Shown: positions 16,019-26,542, counted from the first letter of the stretch. The stretch: DNA of 64,000 nucleotides from Amycolatopsis sp. cg9 (GCF_041346945.1 NZ_CP166850.1:1302001-1366000); one strand, 5' to 3'. Notes: a model not told the origin generated them from the letters alone. A program made the numbers and translations.

Positions 16019-17006
16019 GGGAGTTCACCACCTCTTCGGCGAAGTGGCACGCGCTCGTCCGGCCGAAGCCGATCCCGAGCGGTGGCGGGACTTCCTCGGA
16101 ACAGCGCGCTTCGGCGCGCTTGCACCGCGGGTGGAACGCGCAGCCGGGCGGGATGTCGAGCAAGCTCGGCGGCAGGCCCTTGATGGTCTCCAGTGTCTGT
16201 CCTTTGAGGTCCAGCCGCGGCAGCGAGTCCATCAGCGCGGCGGTGTACGGGTGGGCCGGGGCGCGGAACAGCTCGCCGACGTCGGCCTGCTCGACGATCC
16301 GGCCCGCGTACATGACCGCGATCCGGTCGGCGACTTCGGCGACGACACCGAGGTCGTGGGTGATCAGCACCAGCCCCATCTTGCGTTCGGCCTGGATCTC
16401 GGCCAGCAGGTCCATGATCTGGGCCTGGACGGTGACGTCGAGCGCGGTGGTCGGCTCGTCGGCGATGAGCAGGTCCGGGTCGAGCGCGAGCGACATCGCG
16501 ATCATCGCGCGCTGGCGCATGCCGCCGGAGAACTGGTGCGGGTAGTCCTTGATCCGGCGCTCGGCGGCCGGGATGCGGACGGTGTCGAGGAGTTCGATCG
16601 CGCGCTTCCGCGCGTCCTTTTTGGACATCCCGAGCCGGACGCGCAGCTGTTCCTCGATCTGGAAGCCCACGGTGAACACCGGGTTCAGCGCCGAAAGCGC
16701 GTCCTGGAAGATCATCGCGATCTCGCTGCCGCGGACTTCGCGGCGGCGGTCCTCCGACGCCGTCAGCAGGTCTTCGCCGCGCCAGCGCACGGCCCCGCCG
16801 GTGATCACGCCGGGCGGCGTGTCGAGGATGCCCATCACCGTCTGCGCCGTGACGCTCTTCCCGGAGCCGGATTCCCCGAGCACGGCCAGGGTTTCCCCGG
16901 CGTGCACGGAGTAGCCGACGCCGTTGAGCACGTTCGCCACGCCGTCGGAGGTCCGGAACTCGACGTGCAGATCCTCAACCTCGAGCAGGAGTTCGTTGTC
17001 GGACAA
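16011..17006 (-). CDS. Peptide ABC transporter ATP-binding protein (DppD/OppD type)
   Basis: The protein has 331 residues. Walker [13 protein letters not shown], signature [15 protein letters not shown], Walker [14 protein letters not shown]-loop LITHDLGVV, and the C-terminal Cys motif [14 protein letters not shown]. It pairs with the DppF-type subunit to energise import. Six bases separate it from the permease gene upstream. Confidence 0.93.
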   Translation of the reverse strand: MSDNELLLEVEDLHVEFRTSDGVANVLNGVGYSVHAGETLAVLGESGSGKSVTAQTVMGILDTPPGVITGGAVRWRGEDLLTASEDRRREVRGSEIAMIFQDALSALNPVFTVGFQIEEQLRVRLGMSKKDARKRAIELLDTVRIPAAERRIKDYPHQFSGGMRQRAMIAMSLALDPDLLIADEPTTALDVTVQAQIMDLLAEIQAERKMGLVLITHDLGVVAEVADRIAVMYAGRIVEQADVGELFRAPAHPYTAALMDSLPRLDLKGQTLETIKGLPPSLLDIPPGCAFHPRCKRAEARCSEEVPPPLGIGFGRTSACHFAEEVVNSRA

Positions 17007-17012
17007 GGGGAT

Positions 17013-17966
17013 CTACCTCGACTTCGGATCGAGCGCGTCGCGGATGCCGTCGCCCAGCATCACGAAGGCCAGCACGGTCAGGGTGACGAAGGCACCGGGG
17101 AACAGCAGCATGTGCGGGTCGACGCGGAAGTAGTCCCGCGAGTCGCTGATCATCACGCCCCACGAGATCACCGGCGGGCGCACCCCGATGCCGAGGTAGG
17201 CCAGCGTCGCTTCGGCGCCGATGAACGCGCCGAGCGCGATGGTCGCGTACACCAGCACCGGCGCGATCGTGTTCGGCAGCAGGTGCCGGAAGATGATCCG
17301 CGGGGTGCTGGCGCCGAGGCCGCGCGCGGCCTTGACGTAGTCGAGCTGCTTGGCCACCAGCGTCGCCGAGCGCATGATGCGCATGGCCACCGGCCAGCTC
17401 AGCACCGCGATCGAGCAGACCACCTGGACGATGATCGTGACCGCGCCGGGGTTGGTGCCGGGCGCGTTGAACGTCGTCAGGATGACGATCGCGCCGAGCA
17501 CGAACGGCAGGCCGGCGAAGATGTCGCCGAAGCGGGACAGGAGGCTGTCGACGAGCCGGCCGTAGTAGCCGGCCAGGATGCCGACGATCGATCCGATGAG
17601 GACGGTCAGCAGCGTCGAGAACACCCCGACCAGCAGCGACGCGCGGGCGCCGTAGATGGTGCGCGCGTAGACGTCGTAACCCTGGTTGTCGTACCCGAAC
17701 CAGGCGTCCCCGGACGGGCCTTCGTTGGCGTGCGTGAGATCGCTGAAGCCCGCGTCGCGCGAGCTGAACAGGCCGGGCGCGATCGCGATCAGCACGATCA
17801 GGGCGATGATCACGGCGGAGGCGACGAACGCCGGCTTCCGGCGCAGCTGGCGCCACGCGTCGCTCCACAGGCTGCGGGGCTTGTGCGGGCCGGCGGCGGA
17901 GTCGTCGACGCGGGACAGCTCGGCCGCGTCGGCCCCGCCGCCGCCCACCAGGTTCGGGTCAGTCAT
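17013..17966 (-). CDS. Peptide ABC transporter permease (DppC/OppC type)
   Basis: The protein has 317 residues with a cytoplasmic N-terminus of about 45 residues, then six transmembrane helices. The EAA-type loop (YVKAARGLGASTPRII) contacts the ATPases, and LAYLGIGVRPPVISWGVMI is the conserved DppC segment. It overlaps the DppB-type gene by 8 bp. Confidence 0.93.
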   Translation of the reverse strand: MTDPNLVGGGGADAAELSRVDDSAAGPHKPRSLWSDAWRQLRRKPAFVASAVIIALIVLIAIAPGLFSSRDAGFSDLTHANEGPSGDAWFGYDNQGYDVYARTIYGARASLLVGVFSTLLTVLIGSIVGILAGYYGRLVDSLLSRFGDIFAGLPFVLGAIVILTTFNAPGTNPGAVTIIVQVVCSIAVLSWPVAMRIMRSATLVAKQLDYVKAARGLGASTPRIIFRHLLPNTIAPVLVYATIALGAFIGAEATLAYLGIGVRPPVISWGVMISDSRDYFRVDPHMLLFPGAFVTLTVLAFVMLGDGIRDALDPKSR

Positions 17967-18888
17967 AGCGGATCCTCGGGTCGAGAACGGCGTAGAGCAG
18001 GTCGACGATCAGGCTCATCAGCAGGTACACCAGCACCAGCAGGACGACGACGCCGACGACGGTCGCGCTCTCCCGGTTCTGGATGCCGCGGAAGATGAGC
18101 CCGCCCAGTCCGTTGATGTTGAACACGCCTTCGGTGACGATCGCGCCGCCCATCAGGGCGCCGAGGTCGGTGCCGAGGAACGTGAGCACCGGGATCACCG
18201 AGTTGCGGAGCAGGTGGACGCCGACGACGCGGCTGTTCGGCTGCCCCTTGGCGATCGCCGTCCGCACGTAGTCGGCGCGGCGGTTCTCGGCGATGCTCGT
18301 CCTCGACAGCCGGGCCACGTAGGCCATGGACAGGCTGCCGAGCGCGATGCCCGGGACGATCAGCTCGCCGATGCCGGGGTTGTCGGAGACGCTCGCTTCG
18401 ATCAGGCCGAGCCCGTTGCTGCCCAGGGCCAGCTGCAGCACGATCGCGGTGACGAACACCGGCAGCGAGATCAGGAACGTGGTCGAGACCAGCACGAGGT
18501 TGTCGAGGAAACCCTTGCCGCGCAGGCCGGTCAGCACGCCGGCGGTGAGGCCGATGACCGCCTCGATGACGACCGCGACCACGGCCAGGCGCAGCGTGAT
18601 CGGGTACGACGTGCCGATCAGCTCGCCGACCGACGTGCCGTTGAAGGTTTCGCCCCAGTCGCCGGTGAACAGGCTCCCGAGGTACTTGAAGTACTGGACG
18701 AACACGTTGTCGGCCAGGTTGAACTTCTCGGTCATCTGGGCGATGTAGGCCGGCGGGCAGGCGGCCTGGCCGCACTTGCCGGAGAAGGGGTCGCCCGGCA
18801 CGGCCCAGACGAGGACGTAGATCAGGAACGTGGTGCCGAAGAACACCGGGATCAGCTGGAGCAGCCGTCGCAGGACATAGCGGATCAT
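17959..18888 (-). CDS. Peptide ABC transporter permease (DppB/OppB type)
   Basis: The protein has 309 residues and starts MIRYVLRRLLQLIPVFFGTT, the typical DppB beginning. It has six helices, the EAA loop near YVRTAIAKGQPNSRVV, and the C-terminal YAVLDPRIRYD. It lies 105 bp downstream of the binding-protein gene, with a long hairpin in between. Confidence 0.93.
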   Translation of the reverse strand: MIRYVLRRLLQLIPVFFGTTFLIYVLVWAVPGDPFSGKCGQAACPPAYIAQMTEKFNLADNVFVQYFKYLGSLFTGDWGETFNGTSVGELIGTSYPITLRLAVVAVVIEAVIGLTAGVLTGLRGKGFLDNLVLVSTTFLISLPVFVTAIVLQLALGSNGLGLIEASVSDNPGIGELIVPGIALGSLSMAYVARLSRTSIAENRRADYVRTAIAKGQPNSRVVGVHLLRNSVIPVLTFLGTDLGALMGGAIVTEGVFNINGLGGLIFRGIQNRESATVVGVVVLLVLVYLLMSLIVDLLYAVLDPRIRYD

Positions 18889-18910
18889 GACGAGTTCCTA
18901 GTGCGCGCCG

Positions 18911-18962
18911 GCCGTCGTGAGTGTTTAGGGCGGTAAGAACCGCCCTAAACACTCACGACGGC
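18911..18962 (-). repeat. 24-bp perfect inverted repeat between binding-protein and permease genes
   Basis: Arms 18911-18934 and 18939-18962 are perfectly complementary around a 4-nt loop. It sits inside the importer operon, between the stop of the binding protein (18994) and the first permease (18888). There is no U tract. It may stop part of the transcription or protect the 3' end of the binding-protein message so that this subunit is made in excess. It could also be a dispersed genomic element. Confidence 0.8.
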
Positions 18963-18993
18963 GTGGTGGTGGTTGCGGCAGGTCAGCGCGCCA

Positions 18994-20619
18994 CTACTTC
19001 TTCAGGACCTCGATGGACTGGTAGTCCGGCATGCGGCGGAAGTCCAGCGCCGCCGACTTGAGGTTCTTCGACTTCGCCGCGACGCCCTTCTCGTCCCACA
19101 CCGGGATCGAGGGCAGGTCCTTCGCGATCAGGTCCTCGGCCTGCTGGTACAGCTTGACGGCGGCGTCCTTGTCGGCGGTGCCGTCGGCCTGCGCGAGAAC
19201 CGCGTCGACCTGCGGGTTCGAGTAGTCGGAGTCGTTCGAGGACCCGCCGGTCTTGTAGATCGGGTTGAGGAAGTCCTCGATGGACGGGTAGTCCGCCGAC
19301 CAGTCCGAACGGCCCATGCCGGTCAGCTTCTTGCCGGTGACGATGCTGCGCCACTGGCCGAAGTCGGTCGCGGGCACGAAGTCGCACTCGACGCCGAGCG
19401 TGTTCTTGATGCTGTTGCACGCCGCGACCAGCGGTTCCTTGCGGCCACCGTCCGCGTTGGACGCGATGGTCAGCTTGCCCTTGAAGCCGGACTTCGCGAA
19501 GGCCTCCTTGGCCCCCGCGGGGTCGAACTTGCAGAACTGGCAGACGCCGGGCCGCGCGCCCGGGATGCCCTGCGAGATGTAGCCGTCGGCCGGCACGTAG
19601 GTGTCGTTCATGACGGTCTTGGTGATCTGCGCGCGGTCGATCGCCATCGAGATCGCCTTGCGCAGCTCGAGGTTGTTGTAGCCGGGCACGTAGTACGGCA
19701 CGGCGATGGTGCTGATGCCGAGCAGGTGGCCGGTGACGAGCCGGTCGCCCAGGTCGGCCTTGTACTTGCCACCCGCGACCGCCGACGGCGGCAGCGCCTC
19801 CATGAAGTCGAGCCGCCCGCTCAGCAGGTCCTGGTAGGCGGTCTCCTGGCTGGCGTAGATCTTGATGTCGAGGTTCTTGAAGTTGACCTTGTCCGCACCC
19901 GGGTAGTCGTCGTTGCGGGTGAGCTTGATGTCCTGGTTCGGCGTCCGCGAGACGAACTTCAGCGGGCCGTTGCCGATCGGGTGCTGCTCGTAGCCCTTGG
20001 GGTCCTTGAAGAACGAGTCCGGCAGCGGCGCGAAAGCGGTGTAGCCGATCTTGATCGAGAAGACCGAGAACGGCGCGTCCAACGTCACTTGGAACTCGTA
20101 GTCGCCCTTCGCGACCAGGCCGGACATCTTGTCCGTGGTCGGCTTGGCGTTCTCGTCCGCGGGGTGGACGTCCTTGTAGCCCTGGATGTTGGCGTAGAAG
20201 TCGGTGTTGAGCTGGCCGTTCGGGGCGTAGGCGCCGTAGTTCCAGGCGTCGATGAAGTTGTGCGCCTTCACCTCGGTGCCGTCGTGGAACTTCCAGCCCT
20301 GCTTGATCTTGATGTCGTAGACCTTGGAGTCGGTCGTGGTGATCGAGTCCGCCATCAGGTTGAACGGCTGCGCGTCCGCGCCCTTGAACCCGACGAGCGT
20401 GGCGAACATCGGCTGGACGGCCTTCGTGCCGCCCAGCTCGTTGGTGTTGGTGGGGACCAGCGAGTTCTGCGGTTCGGTGCCGTAGACGCTGACCGTGCCG
20501 TCCGGGTCCGCCCCGCCGGCCCCCGCGGAACTACCCGACCCGCCGCCGCACGCGGCGAGCACGAGCGCCAGCGAAGTCATCACCACCGTGGGTCCCCAGA
20601 GCCTGCGCGAACGACGCAT
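18994..20619 (-). CDS. Peptide-binding lipoprotein of the ABC importer (SBP family 5)
   Basis: The protein has 541 residues. The lipoprotein signal is MRRSRRLWGPTVVMTSLALV followed by the lipobox LAAC. Family 5 features include QGWKFHDGTEVKAHNFIDAW near the N-terminus and a long two-lobed body. It captures oligopeptides or similar solutes outside the membrane for the permeases encoded downstream. I prefer ATG 20619 over 20631 because the n-region is then a normal length, although the ribosome site GGAGGGG is close to it. Confidence 0.92.
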   Translation of the reverse strand: MRRSRRLWGPTVVMTSLALVLAACGGGSGSSAGAGGADPDGTVSVYGTEPQNSLVPTNTNELGGTKAVQPMFATLVGFKGADAQPFNLMADSITTTDSKVYDIKIKQGWKFHDGTEVKAHNFIDAWNYGAYAPNGQLNTDFYANIQGYKDVHPADENAKPTTDKMSGLVAKGDYEFQVTLDAPFSVFSIKIGYTAFAPLPDSFFKDPKGYEQHPIGNGPLKFVSRTPNQDIKLTRNDDYPGADKVNFKNLDIKIYASQETAYQDLLSGRLDFMEALPPSAVAGGKYKADLGDRLVTGHLLGISTIAVPYYVPGYNNLELRKAISMAIDRAQITKTVMNDTYVPADGYISQGIPGARPGVCQFCKFDPAGAKEAFAKSGFKGKLTIASNADGGRKEPLVAACNSIKNTLGVECDFVPATDFGQWRSIVTGKKLTGMGRSDWSADYPSIEDFLNPIYKTGGSSNDSDYSNPQVDAVLAQADGTADKDAAVKLYQQAEDLIAKDLPSIPVWDEKGVAAKSKNLKSAALDFRRMPDYQSIEVLKK

Positions 20620-20994
20620 GATCCCCTCCATCTCCGTCTGCCCGAAAGGTGAGACGCACGCTATCGGGGGCGGTGAAGCCGATCACAGGACTGCGGTGTT
20701 GCAAATCAGTGACGACCGTCAGGACCACCTGGTTGGAGCACAACCAAGGTAGGAAACGGGATGGTCCGGACGGCCCAGCGCGGACTGCTGGTCATCACCC
20801 GCTCACCCAGGGTTTCCCTTGTGGCGCAAGCTCTTTCGGGCGGCCGAACGGTCGGTCGGGAGGCCGCCCGGCCATCCGGCGAGCGGGCGGGCACCCGCGG
20901 CGAGCCGCGACGGTCCGGACCACGGCCGTGCCGCTGCTGGTGGGCCGGGGCAGCCAGGCCGCGGCTGAGCCGGACGGTCCCGGACCCGACGTCA

Positions 20995-21009
20995 TGAACG
21001 AGTCGTTCA
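20995..21009. repeat. Palindrome A in the 20620-21214 intergenic region
   Basis: TGAACGA-G-TCGTTCA, preceded by GTCA. Part of a family with palindromes B and C. The 595-bp region between the binding-protein gene and ppx contains these elements and no credible gene; the region 20620-20990 shows nothing else I can support. Confidence 0.6.
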
Positions 21010-21077
21010 CCGCCCGACGACAGGGTCCCGGCAAAGTCAAGACGCGTTCCTCTGCCGGCAACACCGGCTCCGCCAAG

Positions 21078-21100
21078 GTCGCGAATGACTCATTCGCGAC
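21078..21100. repeat. Palindrome B
   Basis: An 11-bp perfect inverted repeat around one base, with core GCGAATGA-C-TCATTCGC. The central ATGANTCAT resembles palindromes A and C with one-base variations. Confidence 0.6.
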
Positions 21101-21150
21101 ACCACAGCAGCCAGCACCACCCGACCTCACCGGCAACACGGCCCGAAAGC

Positions 21151-21203
21151 GTCATGAACGGGTCGTTTACCGCGCCCGACGTCGTGAACGACCCGTTCAT
21201 GAC
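21151..21203 (-). terminator. Palindrome C, probable ppx terminator
   Basis: Arms 21151-21170 and 21184-21203 pair over 20 bp with one mismatch, around a 13-nt loop. It begins 11 nt beyond the ppx stop. The arm core ATGAACGGGTCGTT is a variant of palindrome A. Confidence 0.7.
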
Positions 21204-21214
21204 ATCCGGGAGGC

Positions 21215-22168
21215 TCAGGCGAGCGACAGGGCGATGCCGTCGAGGATGTCGTGCTCGCTCACGACCAGCTCGGTCGGGCCGCCGCGGGCCGCGAGCTGCT
21301 CGGCGAGGGTCTGGACCACCACGGCGCCGCCGCCGATGACGTCGACGCGGCCGGGGTGGATGACCGGGTTCGCCGCGCGGGTGGCGTGGTCGCTCTGCAG
21401 CAGTTCCGAAGCCAGCCGGTCGATGTCCGCCGGGCTCAGCTTGGACAGGTGCACCCGGTCGCTGTCGTACTCCGGCAACCCCAGCGCGATCGCGGACAGC
21501 GTGGTCACCGTGCCGGCGACGCCCACCCACGTGCTCGCGCGGGCGACGTCGACGACATCGAACGCGTCGGTCAGCACCTTGCCGGCCAGGTCGCGCGCGG
21601 CGGCGATCTCGTCGGCGGTCGGCGGGTCGCTCTTGAGCGCGCGCTCGGTGATCCGGACGCAGCCGATGTCGACGGACTTCGCGGCGAGCACTTCGGCCTG
21701 CCTGCCGTCCCAGGTGCCGAGGACCAGCTCGGTCGAGCCGCCGCCGACGTCGACCACGACGAAGGGACCGTCGTCCGGGTCCTGCTCCCCGACGGCGCCG
21801 GTGAAGCTGAGCCGGGCTTCCTCGTCCCCGCTGATCACCTCGGCCTCGACGCCGAGGGTCTCGCGGGTCATGCGGAAGAAGTCGTCTCGGTTCTTCGCGT
21901 CCCGGGTGGCGGAGGTGGCGACCATGCGCACCTTCTCGGCACCCTTGCGCCGTGCGGCGATCGTGTAGTCGGCGAGCGCGGCCCGCGTGCGTTCGAGCGC
22001 TTCGGGCGCCAGCTGCCCGGTGGCGTCGACGCCTTGGCCGAGCCGGACGATCCGCATTTCGCGGTGCAGGTCGCGCAGGTCGACCGTGCCGTCGTGGCGC
22101 GGCGTCAGCTCGGCGACGAGCAGGCGGATGGAGTTGGTCCCACAGTCGATCGCGGCAACACGAGGCAT
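21215..22168 (-). CDS. ppx: Ppx/GppA-family exopolyphosphatase
   Basis: The protein has 317 residues, the short actinobacterial form lacking the HD-like C-terminal domains. It has an actin-like ATPase fold: AAIDCGTNSIRLLVAE (phosphate 1), VVDVGGGSTELVLG (phosphate 2) and DVIGGGAVVVQTL. It releases phosphate from polyphosphate or hydrolyses pppGpp. The position next to DUF501, ftsB and eno is conserved in actinobacteria. Confidence 0.93.
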   Translation of the reverse strand: MPRVAAIDCGTNSIRLLVAELTPRHDGTVDLRDLHREMRIVRLGQGVDATGQLAPEALERTRAALADYTIAARRKGAEKVRMVATSATRDAKNRDDFFRMTRETLGVEAEVISGDEEARLSFTGAVGEQDPDDGPFVVVDVGGGSTELVLGTWDGRQAEVLAAKSVDIGCVRITERALKSDPPTADEIAAARDLAGKVLTDAFDVVDVARASTWVGVAGTVTTLSAIALGLPEYDSDRVHLSKLSPADIDRLASELLQSDHATRAANPVIHPGRVDVIGGGAVVVQTLAEQLAARGGPTELVVSEHDILDGIALSLA

Positions 22169-22208
22169 GCGATCACCCTAACCGGCGCAGGCATCCCACC
22201 CGGCCGAG

Positions 22209-22292
22209 CGCCCCAATGTGGCGTTGGTTGCGTTGAACGCACCCAATGTGGCGTTCGGTGCGTCAGACGCACCGAACGCCACATTGGGGCGC
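22209..22292 (-). repeat. Competing long hairpins between transglycosylase and ppx genes
   Basis: A 22-bp perfect stem (22242-22263 against 22267-22288, 3-nt loop) would terminate transcription of the 22309-23481 gene. A second copy of the left arm (22209-22226) can pair over 18 bp with the same right arm (22275-22292), so two mutually exclusive hairpins are possible. Confidence 0.75.
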
Positions 22293-22308
22293 TTGGGGGT
22301 TGGGCCGC

Positions 22309-23481
22309 TCAGGGCGAGGTGGGCACCACGGTGGTCGTGGTCGTCGGAGTGGTCGACGTGGTGACCGAGGTGACCGTCGCCCCGCAGGTCGGCGTGGGGG
22401 TCGTGGTCGGCGGTGGGGTCGTCGTGCCATCGGACGACGGCGGGTTCGTCGGCGACGGCACTGTCGTGATGCTGGTGACCGTCGTCGTGGTCACCGTCGT
22501 CGTCGGCGAGGCGCACGGGATCGACGGCTTCGAAGTCGGCACGGTCGGCGTCGTCGTCGGAGGCGGCGCGCTGGTCGGCGTCGTGGTCGGCACCGGGGGC
22601 GGCGGGACGGACGGCGGGGCCGGGGCCAGCGCCGCGTTCGGGGCGCCGATCGGGACCGTGCTGTCCGGGACCTGCATGATCCCGTTGCGGTACGCGTCCG
22701 CCCAGAGGATCACCGTGTTCACATACGTGTCGGAGTTGTTGTACCGGTAGATCGCGCCGCGCAGCTGGTCCGGCTTGGCCAGGTCGAACCCGCCGGAGCA
22801 CAGGTAGCGGCCGGTGGCCAGCGCCGCGTCGTAGATGTTGTTCGGGTCCGACTTGCCGTCGCCGTTGCCGTCCGACGCGTAGCCCTTCCACGTTCCCGGG
22901 ATGAACTGCGTCGGGCCGACCGCGCGGTCCCACACCGGGTCCGTGTCCAGCAGGCCCTGGTCGGTGTCCGGGATCGCGGCGAACCCGCCCTGGCCGTTGA
23001 GCTGCGGGCCGAGGATCGGTTCGCGGGTGGTGCCGTTCGCGTCGACGTAGCCGCCGCGGGCGTGGTTGGACTCGATGCGGCCGATGCTGGCGATCAGCGC
23101 CCAGTCGATGTGGCACGCGGCCTGCTCGCGGCCGAGGATGTCGGCTGCGTTCCGGTACGCGGAGACCGCGGTGGCCGGGATGCCGAGCGGGCCGTCGGGG
23201 AGTTCGTAAGCCGGGAGCGGCAGCGGGGTGGGGGCGCCGGGGAGGGTGCCGTCGACGGCGATCTGCTGGATGGCGGCGTGGCCGGGGTCGTAGCCCTGGC
23301 CGAGCGCGGCGTCGCGGGTGTGGTCACCGCTCCCGCCGAGCCAGCCGAGGGTGCCGCCGCCGGCGATCAGCGCCGGGATCACCGCGAAGATGCCGGTGAT
23401 CAGGGGGTACGCCGTGCGGTGGCGGAGCCCGAGTCTTCGGGTGTAGCTCCCGACTGCGTCTGGCAGCCGCCGCACGCGCAT
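22309..23481 (-). CDS. Membrane-anchored lytic transglycosylase with Thr/Pro-rich tail
   Basis: The protein has 390 residues: a short cytoplasmic arm, a transmembrane helix at about 25-45, then an SLT-type domain (about 95-270) with catalytic Glu in IASIGRIESNHARGGYV, AVGPTQFIPGTWKGYA and YRYNNSDTYVN. A tail of about 110 residues is made almost only of Thr, Pro, Ser and Val, probably spanning the cell wall. It would cleave peptidoglycan glycan strands. ATG at 23481 with AGGAGGG 10 nt upstream. A shorter paralogue lies at 27244-28089. Confidence 0.88.
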   Translation of the reverse strand: MRVRRLPDAVGSYTRRLGLRHRTAYPLITGIFAVIPALIAGGGTLGWLGGSGDHTRDAALGQGYDPGHAAIQQIAVDGTLPGAPTPLPLPAYELPDGPLGIPATAVSAYRNAADILGREQAACHIDWALIASIGRIESNHARGGYVDANGTTREPILGPQLNGQGGFAAIPDTDQGLLDTDPVWDRAVGPTQFIPGTWKGYASDGNGDGKSDPNNIYDAALATGRYLCSGGFDLAKPDQLRGAIYRYNNSDTYVNTVILWADAYRNGIMQVPDSTVPIGAPNAALAPAPPSVPPPPVPTTTPTSAPPPTTTPTVPTSKPSIPCASPTTTVTTTTVTSITTVPSPTNPPSSDGTTTPPPTTTPTPTCGATVTSVTTSTTPTTTTTVVPTSP

Positions 23482-23621
23482 GACTCAGAGCCCTCCTGGC
23501 CGGATCGATCCCGCTCTCGGGTGACAGCCTGCCCTACCCGAGGCAAGGTTTCACCCCTTCGAGAAGTCCGATCGGGGTTTTCGCTCACCCAGCCCAGTTA
23601 TCTCTTCACGCGGCGCGAGTG

Positions 23622-24131
23622 TTACGCGGCGCAGTCACCCGAGGGCCACCCGTTCGCCTTAAGCATGGCGAGGGTCTCGTCACCGAACGGGTTCACCCCG
23701 GGACCGACCGCCAGCGTGTGGGCCACGTGCACGTGCAGGCACTTGACGCGGCCGGGCATGCCCCCCGCGGTGACCTGGTGACCGAGCGGCTCGATGGCGT
23801 CGCGCTCGGCGAGGTACGTCTCGTGGGTGCGCTGGTACCGCGCGGCGAGCTCGGGATCGGTCGTGAGCCGCTCGGTCATCTCCTTCATGATCCCGGACGC
23901 CTCGATGGTGCCGATCATCGAGTTCAGCTTCGGGCACGTCAGGTAGTAGAGCGTCGGGAACGGGGTGCCGTTCTCCAGCCGCGGGCTGGTCTGCACCACC
24001 GACGGGTGCCCGCTCGGGCACCGCGCGGCCACGGCGCGCAACGCCCGCGGCGGCCGTCCGAGCTGCTCCGCGATGACCTCGCGATCGGCTTCGGTGACGG
24101 GCTCGAACCGGTGCTGCTGCGTGCTGTTCAC
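23622..24131 (-). CDS. DUF501 protein
   Basis: The protein has 169 residues and starts at GTG 24131. It has the DUF501 pattern: LGRPPRALRAVAARCPSGHP, YYLTCPKLN, and a His-rich GRVKCLHVHVAHTLA near the C-terminus, with conserved Cys and His that could bind a metal. Biochemical function unknown. Always found between ftsB and ppx in actinobacteria, as here. Confidence 0.9.
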   Translation of the reverse strand: MNSTQQHRFEPVTEADREVIAEQLGRPPRALRAVAARCPSGHPSVVQTSPRLENGTPFPTLYYLTCPKLNSMIGTIEASGIMKEMTERLTTDPELAARYQRTHETYLAERDAIEPLGHQVTAGGMPGRVKCLHVHVAHTLAVGPGVNPFGDETLAMLKANGWPSGDCAA

Positions 24132-24155
24132 GCGCTCAAGGTTAGAGCGTGCCCC

Positions 24156-24614
24156 TCAGCCGCCCGAGACCTGGTTCCAGAGGTTCTCGTACCAGGAGCT
24201 GCCCGCGACCTGCTGCTGTCCCGCCGGCGGGGCCGCGTCCGGTGCCTTGTCCTCCGGCAGCTGGACGATGTACGGCGTCTCGCCCGGCTTGACGTACCGC
24301 AGCCGCCGCCGGGCTTCCGCTTCGATCTGCGCGGGGTCGCTCAGCTCCGCCTTGCGGCCCTGGAGCTGAGCGACCTCCTGCTGCAGCTGTGCTTGCTGCG
24401 CCTGCTGTTCGCGGACCTCGGTCCGCTGGGCGAGGTACGTGCGCAGGGGCACGGCGATGGTGAACGCCAGCGCGCACACCACGATCGCCACCACCGCCGC
24501 GCGGCGGGTGGTGGACATGCCGAGCACCTTCGCCGCGCCCGACGCGCGCTTCGCCGCCAGGCTCCGGCGCAGTCGCGCCCGGGTGGTGTCCGCGTCGGCG
24601 GCGCGCCGCCGCAC
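24156..24614 (-). CDS. ftsB: FtsB/DivIC septum formation initiator
   Basis: With GTG at 24614 the protein has 152 residues: a basic N-terminus, a transmembrane helix at about 40-58, then a Gln-rich coiled coil (about 65-100) and the conserved RRRLRYVKPGETPYIV. It links FtsL and FtsQ in the divisome. No ribosome site precedes this GTG. The open frame continues upstream to a CTG at 24716 that overlaps the enolase stop as CTGA and would give 186 residues beginning MSADGGPGEDD; coding character holds across this stretch, so the true start may be there. Confidence 0.9.
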   Translation of the reverse strand: MRRRAADADTTRARLRRSLAAKRASGAAKVLGMSTTRRAAVVAIVVCALAFTIAVPLRTYLAQRTEVREQQAQQAQLQQEVAQLQGRKAELSDPAQIEAEARRRLRYVKPGETPYIVQLPEDKAPDAAPPAGQQQVAGSSWYENLWNQVSGG

Positions 24615-24712
24615 CGCTTCGGGGCGGCGGGCGGCGCGGGCCGGTTGGCCCGCGTGGCCCCGCCGCCGCCTCGGCGGTTGCGCGTCGTCCTCCCCCGGTC
24701 CGCCATCGGCGC

Positions 24713-26059
<1,347 letters not shown>

Positions 26060-26095
26060 TCACCCGTTGGAGGCACGGCCGGTAGCGGGTGGTCC

Positions 26096-26542
26096 TCAGC
26101 CGTCCGTGCGGATGGCCTGCCAGCCGGGCGGCAGCTCGACGGTCTCGGACGTCTGCTGCCAGAACGTCCAGCTGTTGCCGCCGAGGTCGGCGACGGTGAA
26201 CACCCGGGCGCCGTAGGGCTGGTCCTGCGGCGGGTCCAGCTCGCCTTCGTCCCCGAGCGCGGCCTCGATCCGCCCGAAGTGCTCGTCGACGTCGTCGACG
26301 TAGACGATGTTGAGCTGGCCGACCGGCCCGTCGACGCCCTTGGCCTGCCAGTAGTCCGCTCCGACGCCCGCGATCTGGACCTTCGCGTCGCCGACGCGGA
26401 GGGTCGCCTGGAAGACCTCGCCCGCGGCGTCGGCGAAGCGGACCTCCTCGGTGAACCCGAAGACCCTGGTCAGCCAGGCGAGCGCCGCGGTGGCGTCGGC
26501 GTAGTAGAGGTAGGGCGCCAGGCCCCGGTACCCGCTGCTCAT
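26096..26542 (-). CDS. VOC-superfamily (glyoxalase/bleomycin-resistance fold) protein
   Basis: The protein has 148 residues with paired beta-alpha-beta-beta-beta modules: LYYADATAALAWLTRVFGF in module 1 and VYVDDVDEHFGRIEAA then TVADLGGNSWTFWQQ in module 2. Metal ligands are not fully conserved, so the activity cannot be read from sequence. ATG at 26542 is preferred; the open frame extends further but without homology. Confidence 0.8.
   Translation of the reverse strand: MSSGYRGLAPYLYYADATAALAWLTRVFGFTEEVRFADAAGEVFQATLRVGDAKVQIAGVGADYWQAKGVDGPVGQLNIVYVDDVDEHFGRIEAALGDEGELDPPQDQPYGARVFTVADLGGNSWTFWQQTSETVELPPGWQAIRTDG

Noticed and set aside
20649..21968. Open frame through the palindrome cluster and ppx antisense strand
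   Set aside because: It is Ser/Arg/Pro-rich with no homology; it passes through palindromes, giving repeated short peptides by chance, and lies antisense to ppx.
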